Assembly: GCF_030247195.1 (NCBI RefSeq)
Contig: NC_080672.1
Coordinates: 387,889,037 to 387,953,036, forward strand
From: Topomyia yanbarensis
Taxonomy: Eukaryota > Arthropoda > Insecta > Diptera > Culicidae
DNA length: 64,000 nt
Direction of reading: 5' to 3'
Under the pieces are notes generated by a model. The model searched no databases. It was not told the DNA's origin and was given only the letters and a program-made list of their open reading frames with translations. Shown piece by piece: positions 37,601-47,662 of this stretch (its first letter is position 1; every line of letters begins with the position of its first letter). The position numbers and the translations under genes were made by a program.

Positions 37601-38332
37601 AGACTTAGGATTACGATATGTCACCACATTGAAGGTGACATCAAAATGCTCGAAAAATATATATTTATGATCGGATAGAGACGGTTCAGTTTCATTTGGA
37701 ACCTGCCAATTTCCCAGTTCATGCAAAATTCTATCAGAGCAAAGTGTTATGTCTAACACCTCCTCCCTCCCAGACCTCGAAAAAGTTGGTCGGTTTCCCA
37801 CATTCAGAATATGGAGATTTGTACTACTTATGTACTCCATCAGTTCAGAGCCTCTCAGATTGATGTCTGAGCTGCCCCAAATGATGTGATGAGCATTCGC
37901 ATCACTGCCGATAATGAGCGGAAGCCCATTTCTGCTACAATATGATACAACGCTTTTGAAATCATCAGAAGGAGATGATTCGTTATGCGGTAGGTATGCT
38001 GAACAGTATATATATTTCTTGTCTACGTTTCCGACAGTCAATGTAACTGTGACAACACAGATATCGCGAGTTGTGAGCTCCGATATGAGACACGCGTCAA
38101 TAGCCTTATTTGCAAGAATGCAAGCACGAGGCATTTCACGTGGGTTAGTCATGCCTGTCTTGTTGTAAGCAATGAAGGCAGTGTTAAGTAACTTTCCAAA
38201 ATAGAAGTTTCCTTTATGGAAATACGGTTCTTGAACCAATGCTATGGAAGCTTTACCTTCCTGCATGAGTCGAGATAAATTCATAGTTGCTGTACGTTTA
38301 TGTTGGAGATTGACTTGTGCTATTCTAACCAT
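34688..38332 (-). CDS. LINE ORF2: endonuclease, reverse transcriptase, RNase H
   Basis: An uninterrupted 1,214-residue protein. The N-terminal AP-type endonuclease (about 1-230) has E35 in VQEP, D144/N146/H148 in SDANAHH and S220-D221-H222. The reverse transcriptase (about 486-760) has D581 in FLDIEGAFD, the CPQGGVLSPLLW motif (637-648) and catalytic FADD at 669-672. RNase H (about 938-1060) keeps D943, E978, D1004 and D1056. A zinc knuckle C1157-x2-C1160-x8-H1169-x4-C1174 follows. It would nick the target, prime cDNA synthesis on the nick and remove template RNA. Order and RNase H place it in the I/LOA group of non-LTR retrotransposons; the exact clade needs a tree. The start is the first ATG of the frame and gives the usual VRIAQVNLQH opening of this group. 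All catalytic residues I can check are present. Confidence 0.95.
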   Translation of the reverse strand: MVRIAQVNLQHKRTATMNLSRLMQEGKASIALVQEPYFHKGNFYFGKLLNTAFIAYNKTGMTNPREMPRACILANKAIDACLISELTTRDICVVTVTLTVGNVDKKYIYCSAYLPHNESSPSDDFKSVVSYCSRNGLPLIIGSDANAHHIIWGSSDINLRGSELMEYISSTNLHILNVGNRPTFSRSGREEVLDITLCSDRILHELGNWQVPNETEPSLSDHKYIFFEHFDVTFNVVTYRNPKSTNWDLFLENLATKFHGYFPTISQLDDLDDVVDTTNSFILASYEEACPLRTVKSTRGTPWWRAELDRMKKVMRRAWNRRQRDDSRAFRSARSAYKKYLRSAERAGWQSLCTNVSSLNEASRLNKILSKSNDFQMNSLKTRDGVYVTDEKDVLNCLFDTHFPGCIDPELINVHRSHSGDSDSWALARTLVSTESVKWAVDSFAPYKSPGKDGILPVLLQKGFDILKHVLKKILLSSLATGYIPKAWREITVRFIPKGGRSSYEEAKSFRPISLSSFLLKALERIIDHHIRNVSLVEYPLHKMQHAYQCGKSTITLLHDVVYNIEKAFSLKQSSLGVFLDIEGAFDNVSFQSILEATRGHGIPACISGWINAMLSNRILCSSLRQAEIRKLSICGCPQGGVLSPLLWNLVADGLLKKLNELGFPTYGFADDYQILITGFCIGTIFDLMQQALRAVEQWCRQVKLSVNPSKTSMVLFTKKRITTGVRPLQFFDSELLCADQVKYVGVILDSKLNWSAHIEFRVKKACMAFGQCRRTFGKTWGLKPKYIYWIYTTIVRPILSYGCLVWWQRGEVVTVQSKLNHLQRMALMALTGAFTTTPTAALEALLNIKPLHIHLKQEALSCAYRLQVTGLWNSNHVDLATSHTRLWSQMVTWGEDILAPSDITLTCSFPYRTFHVKIPSREEWLSGFMERQQQTQVVCYTDGSLMEGRAGAGVYCREMRLEQSHSLGRYCTVFQAEIFAIMCGVQSALQLSLSGRVINFCSDSQAAIKALSSDKSRSKLVIACRTQIEELSIVNTIYLVWVPGHCGITGNEWADELARAGSAIDFIGPEPALPISTSWIREKIRSWASSEHRNYWRNLQTCRQTKAFLEQPCPVVSKNLLHFSKLHCGMLTRALTGHCKLNYHMATIQRAESFSCDLCESDYGTSYHLICNCPALAQLRLRVFSRPYIDETMFGRLKLRDILKFLIQCGKEL

Positions 38333-39446
38333 TGTTGATTAGAGAACTTTACATTTCATCTCCAACACAAATTGCACAACAACTAGAGGACACCAAGCGA
38401 GTTGGGATGTTAACGCATTTAGCGAGCCATATCAGGTTTAAATGGGACATGATCATTTGATTCCCACGATTTGCGAAGAAAATAATGGTCCACTGTGTCA
38501 GAGATTCGCATAACACAGCAAGGGCAAAACCCAAAATGCTCCGTGCGCGACTGGCATATTTTAGACCCTCCAATCATTAAGTCCTCGGCACGGAACTACA
38601 CCTTGACTTAGGGTCTCCTACTTTCAGTCGCCTCCTACGACATGGCAGCAGGACTCCAGTGGCTCAATTCTAGGCCGGATACCACACGGCCTCTGGGCAG
38701 GTTCATCTGTACACATCGAAATTTGATAATCGAGACTCAACAAAACTTCACCGAACTACCATCAGCCGAGAGTCTCTGCAAACCCCCAGCCAACAAAAAT
38801 TCGGCAAAATTAAGTGGATCATCGGTGAAAAAAAATCGGAGTGTAGAGTGAACGTTCCGCTGCGTAATGCAGCGTACTGGGGAGTTCGCCCGACTCTTCC
38901 CAGGCTCCGTTCGCCATTGAGAATGTTTTCAACCCCCTCAACAATTTTACCCATAGCACGGGTCGCATGACACTATGGAATTGGGGTTCCCTGTATGGTA
39001 GATTTTTACCACTGAAACAGGTAGTCCGTAGTGTAATTCTTAGCCGGTTGAAACAACCACTACCGACACTACATGGCTTATCTAGGCTGTTCGGTGAAAG
39101 AAGCTGACATTGAAGAACAGCTTCCATATTCAGATGGGCGAACAGCCGCAGAAGGAAGGAAGGAAGGAAGGATAACGGGAGGAGAGGGATTTGGGCTAAG
39201 CGCTTATTTAAAGGCGGCACTGGCTCGCCTTGTCAGGGCTGCTTTAGGGCATGTGGTATTTAGGCCTAGGACGTATAGGGCCCACTACCTCGTCCTACCA
39301 CACCCGCAGTCAGCCCCCGCTGCTGGTTCGGGTCGCGAATCACAACTAGTTGCTATCGCGATTAAGCATTATCCACCACCTATGACCCGCCCGGTTGCTT
39401 GCAGCTCAGCTTCCCACGTAGCGTTCCTCCACCACCACGGGGCCCG
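38333..39446 (-). other. LINE leader / 5' untranslated region
   Basis: A 1.1-kb segment upstream of ORF2 within the target duplications, starting GGGCCCCGTGG on the minus strand. Minus-strand frames of 133 and 74 codons (39220-38819 and 38573-38349) have no CCHC motif or coiled coil, so an ordinary ORF1 is absent or has decayed beyond recognition. The block 38590-38690 is conserved with the relic at 25600-25735. Confidence 0.6.
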
Positions 39447-39556
39447 GTTGGTATTATTTGTTGATACTGGAAGCACTAAGTTTATTCAAAATCACATCAA
39501 ATAACGCGGCGTTTGATTTTAGGTCTAAGACCGCATATTCGCCTGGTGGAACGTTT
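39447..39556 (+). repeat. 110-bp target site duplication, right copy
   Basis: Exact copy of 34357-34466. It includes the codons for the DTGST protease motif, so the motif appears on both sides of the LINE. The following DNA (39557-39766) is the original right flank and shows no recognised feature. Confidence 0.9.
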
Positions 39557-39764
39557 ACTAACAGTTTTCAGAGATAAGTCTTACGAAAGTCACCTCTATC
39601 CCATTCCATCATATCAACTATTATCAAGTCGCATCTCGACTAGAAGTCCTAGAAAGCCATTTTCGCAGATAAGACCAGATCTCGATGTTTCAGTACATTA
39701 TGACATTTTTTCCTAATTGAATTCAAATTCTGCATAGAAACTTTTTTCGATTGTTGTGTCTATT

Positions 39765-39968
<204 letters not shown>

Positions 39969-40021
39969 AAGGATACCATTTTTAGGAGCCGAGGCCTGGT
40001 GTGGTTAGTCACAAAGTTAGT

Positions 40022-40075
40022 GTCGGATTCTGATGAGACGAAGTGGAAACGAAAATTCCATAACTAATTTTCGTA
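40022..40075 (+). ncRNA. Candidate hammerhead-ribozyme fold (stem I missing)
   Basis: In order: the core CTGATGA (40030-40036), a short stem II with GAA loop (GAC/GAA/GTG, 40037-40045), GAAA (40046-40049), stem III of 8 perfect pairs (40050-40057 with 40066-40073, 8-base loop) and a UA dinucleotide (40074-40075) in the position of the cleavage site. This matches the hammerhead core arrangement. The bases that should close stem I do not pair, and one stem II pair is lost, so this copy is probably inactive or misread. A related sequence at 12014-12042 has the CTGATGA core and a perfect 3-bp stem II but GAGA instead of GAAA. Confidence 0.35.
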
Positions 40076-40313
40076 TTGTGATGTTAGTTGCGTTCTGCGA
40101 GCGAAAAGTTCACTTTTGAGTTTAAAGTACGGGATAGGTTCTCTTTAAAGTTGTTTTTTTTTTGCGGAAAGTAGGGGAAACCGAGGTGAGTTGGAACAGT
40201 GTCCGTTACTAGCGAAATGATAACGTTGGGGATGTACACAATTATACTTACTTGATGTCCACAAAACTTTCAACACACGTCAATTTTGTCAAATGAGTCA
40301 AATGAGAAAAAGT

Positions 40314-40576
<263 letters not shown>

Positions 40577-40725
40577 CCCTAAAGAACAGACTTGAAATCA
40601 AAAGCGCGTGTGTGTAGAAGGCCGGAACTCGCACTGAATGAGCAGGTGTTTGTCTTTAAAGAGGGGTATTCTAGTTTTTCAGAGCGGTGTACCAGTGTAC
40701 CTCCGCGTATGGTAGAAGGTTAACA

Positions 40726-40990
40726 TACACTCTTAGAAAAAATGAAAATTACATTTGACATAAACAACGCAGCGACGTATTTTTCTGTCCGATAATAGGA
40801 TTTTACATGCTGTGATATGTAATATTGAATATTATGACTCTTTTGATGTAAAACTCAGACTGAATGACCAAGAAAAAGCCGAACATCGCGCATTTTTACA
40901 TGTAATAAAATGTAAATTTATATGAATTGGGACGTTCGTTTTATGTGCATCTGGCAAGACGTAAAGTTAAATGATTTTTTTTGTTGTGTA
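40726..40990. mobile_element. MITE with TACAC...GTGTA ends, copy 1
   Basis: A 265-bp element. The left end reads TACACTCTTAGAAAAAAT and the inverted right end TACACAACAAAAAAAAT. The interior carries TTTTACAT and ATGTAAA words in both orientations. It resembles 52073-52390 in end structure and internal words, so the two are probably one family. Confidence 0.5.
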
Positions 40991-42070
40991 ATAATAAGTT
41001 TGACAAAGTACACCATTTTTTCTCATTCAAATATAGACGTTGCCCGAATATCTGGGTTTTCTTCCCGTAGCGCATAGTTTCTCGATGTCTCTACCATCGA
41101 TCAATTTATGCAAATGAATAACATCGTTAGGCAGGCGTTTGACACTGAAACTCTCGCGTCTACCATATAAACCCCCATCCGCTTGCTTGGACCTCATTTA
41201 CGAACCAAATCAAAACTGATTCCATGCCGAAGGGCAAAGCATCCTGTTTTCGGGAGGACAATTTGCGATAACAAAGTGTGAAATAATCCACTCTGTTTCC
41301 TCTGCTGATTCTCAGCCCGGAATTATTCGCATCATCAAGCTCTGATGATTTTTGCTCTTTCATCGGCATTCATAAATAATTGACAATTTGCCCCACCTTC
41401 CGCCCGTTCCCTGTGCACGTTCGCTTCGCGTGCCCGCTATTTGTAAAGTTTTGTTTCATATTGTGTGCGTGCGAGAGTGAAAGAGTGTTATTATTTGAAA
41501 TTGAATAGAATGTCTTTATCATCAGCACTTGGTTCGTCGATCCGGGTTCCACGTTTCAGATGTCTGCCTAACCAAGGACACCATTATCAGCAACCTCACC
41601 TACCCTACCCAACTTTGGCGGGCATCAAATGGTAGCTTTTGGGCAGAGCTTTCGGTTTATTCCGAAAATTGGTTGTTTTGGTTGACTGGCGGTGCAAGGT
41701 TGTGCGAAAATGTTACCGCACATCATTACCGCAATATCCACATCGTAATTTCCGGCCTAGCATACACGATGGACGCGCTTTACCGGGGTGGGGGTTGGAA
41801 TTAGACTCGGAGGTGTGTGTGTACGTGTACCTCCTGTTTTGGTGGAATATGTATTGCCAATGAAGCAATTTATTTCGGTCTAACAAGCGACCAAGTCAAT
41901 ATTGGTTTGGTATTTCATCAGTTCATAGAGCAGTTTTAGATGAGTATGAAAAAGTGGTTGGGTCCTTTGAACTAGACGTTTTAACTGGCGTTTAGCAAAT
42001 AATTTAAAAGTTTCAAAGAATTTCGTTCTCATATATGGAGTATTTTCCAGCAGCACTTAATCTAGTTATC
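40991..42070. other. No recognised feature
   Basis: Moderately GC-balanced DNA around 41150-41860 with overlapping 60-91-codon frames and no known domain. It may be unique host DNA. Confidence 0.3.
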
Positions 42071-42149
42071 TATTGCAAAACTTTCGTTAGGACGAGGCTA
42101 TAGGGTCTAGTATCCCCTACAGCCTCGTCCTAACGAAAGTTTTGCAATA
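42071..42149. repeat. Perfect 29-bp-stem hairpin
   Basis: Arms 42071-42099 and 42121-42149 are exact reverse complements (outer end TATTGCAAAA, inner end GACGAGGCT). The 21-base loop has partly pairing TAGGG and CCCTA. RNA from either strand would make a long, nearly uninterrupted duplex. It could be a miRNA-like or siRNA-producing hairpin, or a young inverted duplication. There is no transcript evidence. Confidence 0.8.
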
Positions 42150-42291
42150 ACTGATCATTGCTGTATAAGAAGCAGTTTAAAGATTTTTTGTCAACATGCG
42201 AGTGTGACATAATAAAAAACATTCATTTTATTATTTTTTTTTTTTTGAAGAATGCGGATATCGTCCAACTTTTTGATTTATTGTAAATGCC

Positions 42292-42392
42292 AACCACGTA
42301 GAGATCAGACAAGAGAATGTACTCAGCGTTGTTTGATTATACTCAAACAACGCTGAGTACATACCCTCATCAGATCCCTACGTGCCGGTTTC
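42292..42392. repeat. Long hairpin with 20-bp perfect core
   Basis: The core arms 42317-42336 and 42343-42362 are exact complements around a 6-base loop. Outside them a mismatched stem continues to about 42294 and 42390 (CACGTAGAGATC against CACGTAGGGATC inverted). The shape, a perfect terminal stem with mismatched lower stem and small loop, is pre-miRNA-like. It lies 145 bases from the hairpin at 42071-42149. Confidence 0.75.
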
Positions 42393-43191
42393 GTTACAAG
42401 ACAGTCCGCTACAAAAAAGCAGGCTCCGAATTTGGTAAAGTAAACCTACCTACTAAAATCTCGCTTATTTAGAATACGGACATGGAAAACAAGGTATTTC
42501 CCAGGATTGAAGGAAAAAATTGTAATTTAGGAGAAATGATGGTATTTTATTGTATTTGGTTACACTGAACTTGTTAGTCTTAAATTATGGTAGTATAGAC
42601 TTCTGCGGACAATCTTGTTTAATCAGCTTCGAGTTTTGTTTTTTGTTTGAGTCCGCAGCTGCAAGTTGCTTGCCAGATTATCAGTTTCTAGACCAGTTTA
42701 TTGGTGAACCCGTCATACATCTTCCTGGCACGTTTTTTGGTTAGTAAATTCATCTTCATCGGTTTTGTTTGGAGACACGGAATGAACGGGTGCTCATAGA
42801 TGGATTCTCCGAGCCATACTACAAAATACAATATTGTTACAGTTGTTATTGAGATGTACATTGACTGGAACTTCAAACATTATTACACAGCGGTCATTGA
42901 CTTTAAAACCGCTTTCGCTCGCACGTATGAAAAGTGGAGCGCTTATTGAAAGCTTATTCAGCTTCAACATATACGACATGTGGTGGTGATATAAATTCAA
43001 ACTCTATTGACACTAGATCAATTTATCTACAAGAATCACATGAAACACTTCGTTGAACATGATAACTTTAAGGTTACAATCCCCTTGTATAGATAGATAA
43101 TATCATCGGGATAATATTTGTGCATCAGTTTTAAAGAATCTCTGCCAGACAACTGTTTTTGAATGATTATTTAATTAAGTCTCGTTAGTGG
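42393..43191. other. No recognised feature
   Basis: AT-rich DNA with short frames only; no repeat of note. Confidence 0.3.
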
Positions 43192-44440
43192 TGCATCGAA
43201 GAGACCGGGAGGGCTGATGAGCCTTTTTTATGTTTTGTGATTTTTTATACTTTGCACTAGCCCAAACTAACGATCAACGCTGGCGTGGCCCACTGGCGGG
43301 TCGACGTGGATTGACTTTTACTGTGGGCCGTGTTTACAGACATTGTTCCACAGCTGAATGGTAGTGTTGATGGACACGGCTCGCAGTGGGGGTCATTGTG
43401 TGCCGATTTATCGGTCGACTTTGTCATCGTGCACAAGCTGATTAAGAAAATTTAGCACTAATAGGCAGTGTTAGTATAGTATAATTGTAGTTTTTAGTAC
43501 TAGCGTACAATTGTTATGCGCTAGTTGTATTTTTATCTGTGTATGTGTTTCTCTGAGTATTTGTGACAGCTGGGTCAGGGGATGGATGCAGAGCTGGCGT
43601 ATATGATTGAATAGTAGGTGATCCTTCCTGGGATTTTCGGTGTTCAATTCGTGCATTGGATTCGACTCGTTCGGGATGATCGGATTGGATAAATAGAGGT
43701 GCGATTAATTAAACGATGCACGTGAATCGTCGTTTCCCGGTCAGCATAGCATGAAAAAACTCTAATAGAATGCAATTGTAGCTGATGTTAAATAAATATA
43801 ATTTTCTGGCATTTAGACGAGTTCAAGTAGTTTGACTGTATGTTACATGTATTCTTTTTTCTACTCCATTGGTCTGTTTTTGTTGTACTTCTAGTAGTTT
43901 GCTTTTTCACTACTCATGCACACCAAAAACAATATCGCTCCATTTATACGCTACTATTTAATCGTTCTCCATCTTGTTTTCTTTATTTGGTATGTTAATT
44001 TTCCTTTTATTACAATATCTTAAATTTGAATCATACTAACACTCACGAACACAATCAATTGCATATTCTCTCATATACACTCCCAATCTCTCTCATTCTA
44101 AATCTACAAACGCTCGTGGCCCTCGCGATAACACAAATCTGGTCAAAGACGCCGTACATGTAATTGCACTCATCCACGCATACTTACGCCCGGAATCTCG
44201 CCAACATCAAAACACCCCCCAATTAAATGAACGACTTAGTACATATAGATTTACAAACGCGGTCTCAAGCATTAACCCATCGCTCGCGCGATCATGAATC
44301 TGTCACTTCCGTAATTCTCTACCTTCGATTCAAGTACCCTAGACTCATACCTTCAGTTGGATCAATCAAAAAATTCGCTTATATTTACTAGACAACCCGT
44401 TCCATGGCCACATGACCGAGAACTCTAGCGATATGGAAGA
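43192..44440 (+). repeat. Dispersed repeat family R, copy 2
   Basis: Aligns with 16404-18190 in the same orientation but lacks the extra DNA at 16444-16985. It retains GCATCGAAGAGACCGGGAGG, the GTGGGGGTCATTGTGTG block, ACAAACGCTCGTGGCCC and GAGAACTCTAGCGATA. No coding frame. Confidence 0.6.
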
Positions 44441-44849
44441 ACGCATTCGAAATGCAAATTAATTCGTGTCATTAGGTGCCAACTCTGTGCCGATCTTGCG
44501 TTTTGCGGTAAGCCATGCACACAAGAGTTTTTCTACTGCAATCCAATTCGACACACAGTCAGCAGTATAATCGCCGGATCCAGAAACGGTTATCATATTT
44601 CTGGTGGGTATGAATTATGACTGTGAAAGCTGCATCCAGTATCTCCAAATCAACGACACTTGTGACTTTTTTTTATATATATTATTTTCTATTTGATTAT
44701 ATTGTTTTGTTTGCATTACATTTCTAATTTAGTATATTGCGTGTTTAGCCGCAAGTGGTGACTTTTCATCCTTTTACGACACTTGTGACTCGTAAGTTTA
44801 AGACACAAGCGAGAACTATATCGACTAAAGGAGTTGAGCATTAATCAAG

Positions 44850-45010
44850 GTTTATAATTTCAGGAGCGTAGTCACGGTTTTCGTAACTTTTATTTACGAT
44901 TTATTGTGATTTTTTACTCATGCGTTTACTTTCGATTTTTTTACGTGGAGTAATGTGATTGCATGATTACAAGAGTATTGTTACGATTTTCGTCAGTTAT
45001 TCGTGCCAAA
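44850..45010 (+). repeat. Fragment related to the 22.6-24.5 kb tandem-array element
   Basis: The order ATAATTTC.GGA, GTAGTCACG.TTTTCGTAA, ATTGTGAT.TTTTA and GTAATGTGA matches the unit near 23085-23210. No terminal repeats are seen here. Confidence 0.5.
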
Positions 45011-47178
45011 TACTTGCAGCGACTATGAAGTCACACAAAAAACAAAAAATCGAGAAAGTTTTATGCACGTCGTTAAGCTGCGTTATTGATCTGACTAGGC
45101 AACCTTCACGGTTTGAGGCTTTCCTTGCTCCTAGAAGAAAACCCCGACCATATGTTGCCAAAGTTATCAAAATGGATCTCGTATGAGACACCTCATATTA
45201 CATATAAAAGTTTTTTCACCACAAAAAGCAATTTATCCCGCAAAAAGAAAGTCATATTTCCCAGATTAAAGGAAAAGCCAACCACCCGTTCATCGCCTTT
45301 CGACTAAGAAATAGATAGAAAGTTGCATCCAATATTTTCTGATGGATAGCTAAAGGGCGTTTATCAACAGGCTTTGTTAGTTTCCAATGGTGATGGCTGC
45401 AGGCCGTAGTAGTAGCAAAAATAAGATCGGAAAGAATCGAGAAATATATAAGAATCAACAGAAAAAAAGTACCAGAACAAATTTTGCCATCCAAGAAGCA
45501 GATAGGGAAAAGAATGTTCAGGGAAAAATAAAAAAAGTTTCCTGGCTGCTACTGCTGCTGCTGTAAGGTGCAAATCGAATTTGACGGCTGATTCGGTTGG
45601 CAGTGTGTAGGGTAGACGCTTATAATGCGCCCTCCACCAGTAAAATGGCGGAAATTCAATGTGCTCTTCACACGTATTACTAGAGTTGTTTAAAAAATGT
45701 TGCATTCTTATTTTTCGATAAAGGCATTCTTTTCATTCGTGACAGAATGTTTAACTATGTAATTTATTCTATCACTAGAGTGAAACACTTCAGTCATAGC
45801 GTTTTTGTTTTTGTAAAAAAGGGATACATTTATTACAACAAAATTTGATGTTATGTCATACAACTAACAGCAGGTCAGGATTTCGTTTCGGGTTGGGCTT
45901 AAAAATGTTTGCATAAATTATATCGATGAGTTGTTGATTTTGAATTTGATTTTTATTATTAATTTACGAGTTACAGTATTCTATAGTTACAAAAATGAAT
46001 ATGTTCAAAGTATTTAAGGGTGCTAGAAAACGCAAGATATGCTAGAGAAATCCCTGATGGTGCTAGAAAATAGAAGGACTACACATTTACAAGGTGTAGA
46101 AGTCGCTAAATTGTAATGAAAAGAAAAATATTATCCAAAAAACAAAAACCCGTCTCACGAAACTTTACATCAAATCCCCAATCAAATTGTGCTCCACCGT
46201 GATGGAGGACGAAACCTACGTTAAGGTTATCTCCATTGATTGTATTATATTAGCATGAAATCTAAGTTTACCTGCAGAGAATGTTCGAACAAAGAGAATG
46301 TCGTAATTTGCTCTAAATCTTCCGATCAGGCAGGCGATTTGTAGATGCAAAGAAACGGCTCAACTTCCGTTTCCTTCTTCAGGCGTCTTACCATTATAGC
46401 TAGTTCTGTGGCATCACAGATAGTTTGCGTCAACTCAGCTTTATGATATTTCCAATTTAACTACTTAAGCTAGCAGTAAGTGAAAACAGCTATTTATTTT
46501 TCTATTTAAGTATTCAGATTCTTTTATAGCTCCCAATTTTTCATGAATTTAAACTATTGCAGGCTGATTTTTTAGTTCGGAAGAATTTCTAGATCCCTGA
46601 AAAAATCCTGGTAAAATGCAGACCAGTAATTTTCATTGTTGAAAGTGTGTGCAAAAAAAACTATTGATTTCTCTTCAAAGCAAGTATAAAAACTAACTCC
46701 ATTGACTTTTAGTAATCTTACATAACCATTGGGACGTTATAAGATTACTTAGATTAAGCAAATATTATGTTTGAACATATGAAGGCAAACGTTGATGACA
46801 CCACCAAAATGACTATAATCTATAAATATGGGTGAGCTCAAGAAATTCGGCATCACTTGCTTCTGACACGTGCAAGAGAACAAATTGCACTTACTTTTCC
46901 TTTGCTAAAGAGTCTTTCTTTTAGATTTCTCTGTTTGTAAACAATTTGTCAATTCGTTAAAAAATATGCTGACACTGATCTGCTCAGTAGTTGTTTTATT
47001 TTTGTGAATAAAACAATTAACCTCTTGATTTTTTTACAAACATTATTTTCTCTTATTTCTGATTTCTGATCATCACTCTCATTTTGTTCAGTAACGAGCA
47101 AAGAAAACTGAAAAAGAGACTGTCACATACTGAAGACATGAAATCGACATGTTTATCCCAACTTATTGACTTATAGAT
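45011..47178. other. No recognised feature
   Basis: About 2.2 kb of AT-rich DNA. Minus frames at 45252-45705 are aromatic-rich translations without a domain. No RNA gene or repeat boundary is evident. Confidence 0.3.
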
Positions 47179-47318
47179 TCAACCAGTCACAACATTTTAG
47201 TCGCTCTTTGAGATTGCTTATCGGTGTCTGTTCGCTATATTGTCATATCATTTACAAACTTGCATGGACATTAATTGAAAACTTCAGAAAGCGACTAAAA
47301 TGTCGCTGCTGGTTGCGA
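47179..47318. mobile_element. Small foldback MITE
   Basis: Inverted arms near 47179-47207 and 47288-47318 share ACATTTTAGTCGCT and a CAACCAG word, about 140 bp overall. Non-coding. Confidence 0.5.
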
Positions 47319-47662
47319 CGTTAATTTTATCGTGTGAACCTAACCTAAAAGCGAAAAGTGGAAACTACCGTTATCGATCAATTCTTTGATTGATTGCCTA
47401 ATATGCCATTTAGTAGCAATTGGCATCCGATTGAAAGAATACTACTTTTACACGATTTTTTACACATTCTTATGGTTTATTGCACAATTGTAAACATATA
47501 TGGAAGATATTTCGAATTAACAATGTATGGAACGAATTCATCACACAAATAAAAATAAGTGTCAATAAAAATAAAGTTATGTTAAAATGAAGTCAAAAAA
47601 GCAAAAATTTTTTTTCTCAGCTACATCGTTCTCAGCAAAATGAAATAGTTTTTTGCGTAGTA

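Larger units (their letters stand above)
34467..39446 (-). mobile_element. Structurally complete LINE (LOA/I-group, RNase-H-bearing), 4,980 bp
   Basis: On the minus strand the order is a ~1.1-kb leader (39446-38333), intact ORF2 (38332-34688), a ~220-base 3' untranslated region and a short tandem tail of CTGATTC units ending at 34467. Exact 110-bp direct repeats flank it. There is no poly(A) tail; short tandem-repeat tails are known for I- and LOA-like elements. The exact target duplication and the full-length open ORF2 indicate a recent insertion. No separate ORF1 with CCHC knuckles was found. Confidence 0.9.
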
